DNA of 7,496 bases from Bacillota bacterium (lineage in GTDB: Bacteria > Bacillota > Clostridia > Peptostreptococcales > Anaerovoracaceae). The DNA lies in contig JAEEUO010000049.1 of the NCBI GenBank assembly GCA_016286935.1, forward strand, positions 1-7,496, written 5' to 3'. The notes beneath the pieces were generated by a model. That model was not told the origin of the DNA. It saw only the letters and a list, made by a program, of their open reading frames with translations, and did not search any database. Position 1 is the stretch's first letter, and each line of letters opens with the position of its first letter. The position numbers and the translations under genes are program-made. Shown here piece by piece: positions 6,603 through 7,496 of this stretch.

Positions 6603-7496
6603 TCAGTCGACGAGGAGGTTTTTCTGGTCCTCTTTGCCGAAGAAGTGCATGACCTTTCCGCCGAACGTGACGTACATCGTCTGGCCGGCGCCGAGGTGCT
6701 CGCGCTGGTCGGCCGTCAGGTCGACGGTCGGGATGCGGACGATGATCGCCTCGCCCGTTTCGGTCACGGCGTGGATGTGGAGCTCGGAGCCCATCATCTC
6801 GTTGACCTGGACGGTGCACTTGAACGCCTGCGGATTCGACGCGTCGCTGAGCTGCATGTGCTCCGGACGGACGCCGAGGATGATGTCCTGCTCCGGAACG
6901 CCGCGCTTCGCGAGCGCCTCGCCCTTCTCGCCGTCGACGCGGATCTTCGCGCCGTACGCGTTGACGAAGTACTGGCCGTCCTCGCGGAGGAGGCGGGTCT
7001 CCATCACGTTCATCTTCGGCGCGCCGATGAATTCCGCGACGAACAGGTTCGCCGGCATGTCGAAGACCTCGGTCGGCGTGCCGACCTGCATGATGTAGCC
7101 GTCCTTCATGACGACGATGCGGTCGCCGAGCGTCATGGCCTCGGTCTGGTCGTGGGTGACGTAGATGAACGTCGAGTCGATCTTCTGGCGGAGAAGGATG
7201 ATCTCCGCGCGCATCTGGTTGCGGAGCTTCGCGTCGAGGTTCGACAGCGGCTCGTCCATCAGGAACACCTTCGAATCGCGGACCATCGCGCGGCCGATCG
7301 CGACGCGCTGGCGCTGGCCGCCCGAAAGAGCGCGCGGCTTGCGCATCAGGTACTGCGTGATGCCGAGCGTTTCGGCGGCGGACGTCACGCGGTTGTAGAT
7401 CTCGTCCTCGTTCATGTGCTTCAGCCGGAGCGGGAACGCCATGTTGTCGTAGACCGAGAGGTGCGGATAGAGCGCGTAGTTCTGGAAGACCATCGC
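6603..7496 (-). CDS. ugpC: CUT1-family sugar ABC transporter ATP-binding protein (MsmK/UgpC/MalK type), 5' end cut by window
   Basis: The last 297 codons of a protein of about 370 residues are visible; the missing first 75 or so hold the Walker A loop. Counting from the fragment's first residue: Q-loop FQNYALYPH (4-12), ABC signature LSGGQRQR (57-64), Walker B VFLMDEP (77-83) with catalytic E82, D-loop SNLD (85-88) and switch histidine H115 in VTHD. The rest, from about 155, is the TOBE/regulatory domain with ILGVRPEHMQL, typical of this group. The protein hydrolyses ATP to drive import of oligosaccharides or similar solutes through membrane permeases. The ugpC symbol follows annotation habit; glycerol-3-phosphate is not implied. 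In Bacillota one such ATPase often serves several importers. The secreted glycosidases downstream make oligosaccharide uptake likely, but the permeases are not seen. A terminator follows the stop at once, so it may be a separately expressed unit. Confidence 0.96.
   Translation of the reverse strand, partial: AMVFQNYALYPHLSVYDNMAFPLRLKHMNEDEIYNRVTSAAETLGITQYLMRKPRALSGGQRQRVAIGRAMVRDSKVFLMDEPLSNLDAKLRNQMRAEIILLRQKIDSTFIYVTHDQTEAMTLGDRIVVMKDGYIMQVGTPTEVFDMPANLFVAEFIGAPKMNVMETRLLREDGQYFVNAYGAKIRVDGEKGEALAKRGVPEQDIILGVRPEHMQLSDASNPQAFKCTVQVNEMMGSELHIHAVTETGEAIIVRIPTVDLTADQREHLGAGQTMYVTFGGKVMHFFGKEDQKNLLVD

Noticed and set aside
6606..6620. GAGGAGG on the plus strand, a perfect ribosome site
   Set aside because: No supported plus-strand gene follows; it is the complement of the ATPase C-terminal codons for Asn-Leu-Leu-Val.
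4375..7098. Plus-strand open frame of 907 codons across the GH53 and ATPase genes, and a similar 530-codon frame at 2937-4529
   Set aside because: Same cause: antisense shadows of GC-rich genes with Arg/Val/Asp-rich nonsense products. They also run through intergenic hairpins and convincing minus-strand genes.
1..7496. tRNA, rRNA, CRISPR array, insertion sequence, toxin-antitoxin or phage defence genes
   Set aside because: No repeats with regular spacing, no transposase or integrase motifs and no tRNA-like folds were seen; the window is almost fully occupied by ordinary metabolic genes.

Overview
This GC-rich window (roughly 60% G+C by eye) has all its recognisable genes on the minus strand, so it reads from base 7496 down to base 1. 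The proteins suggest an anaerobic, carbohydrate-degrading bacterium of the Bacillota, probably a GC-rich clostridium from a gut-like habitat. The reasons are lipoprotein signal peptides with LAGC lipoboxes on the glycosidases, strong AAAGGAG-type ribosome sites, intrinsic terminators with U-tracts, a BioY-type vitamin transporter and a Gram-positive-style GH53 galactanase. The lineage is inference.

Region 1 (7496-4510-2895) is a polysaccharide-use block. It opens with the 3' four-fifths of a CUT1 sugar ABC transporter ATPase (MsmK/UgpC/MalK type). A strong terminator-like hairpin and a second perfect inverted repeat follow. Next come two secreted lipoprotein glycoside hydrolases one base apart: a GH53 endo-beta-1,4-galactanase with an Ig-like domain and a C-terminal probable carbohydrate-binding domain, and a GH13 alpha-amylase-family enzyme. 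The likely logic is that surface-anchored enzymes cut galactan and alpha-glucan outside the cell, and the resulting oligosaccharides enter through an ABC importer powered by the ATPase. The permeases and binding protein are not in the window.

Region 2 (2894-2780) is a short intergenic stretch with an intrinsic terminator for the hydrolase block. A plausible sigma-A-type promoter overlaps it and may serve the next block.

Region 3 (2779-1) is a tight three-gene set: bioY (biotin ECF transporter S component), a HAD phosphatase whose start overlaps the bioY stop by 4 bases, and, 27 bases further, a YtcJ-like amidohydrolase that runs off the left edge. The spacing suggests one transcript. No common pathway for the three is evident from sequence.

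I found no tRNA, rRNA, CRISPR array, insertion sequence or phage element. Nothing here amounts to a clearly new biological system. The most notable non-coding structure is the 86-base gap between the ATPase and GH53 genes, which holds two perfect hairpins and is bridged exactly by a 29-codon reading frame.
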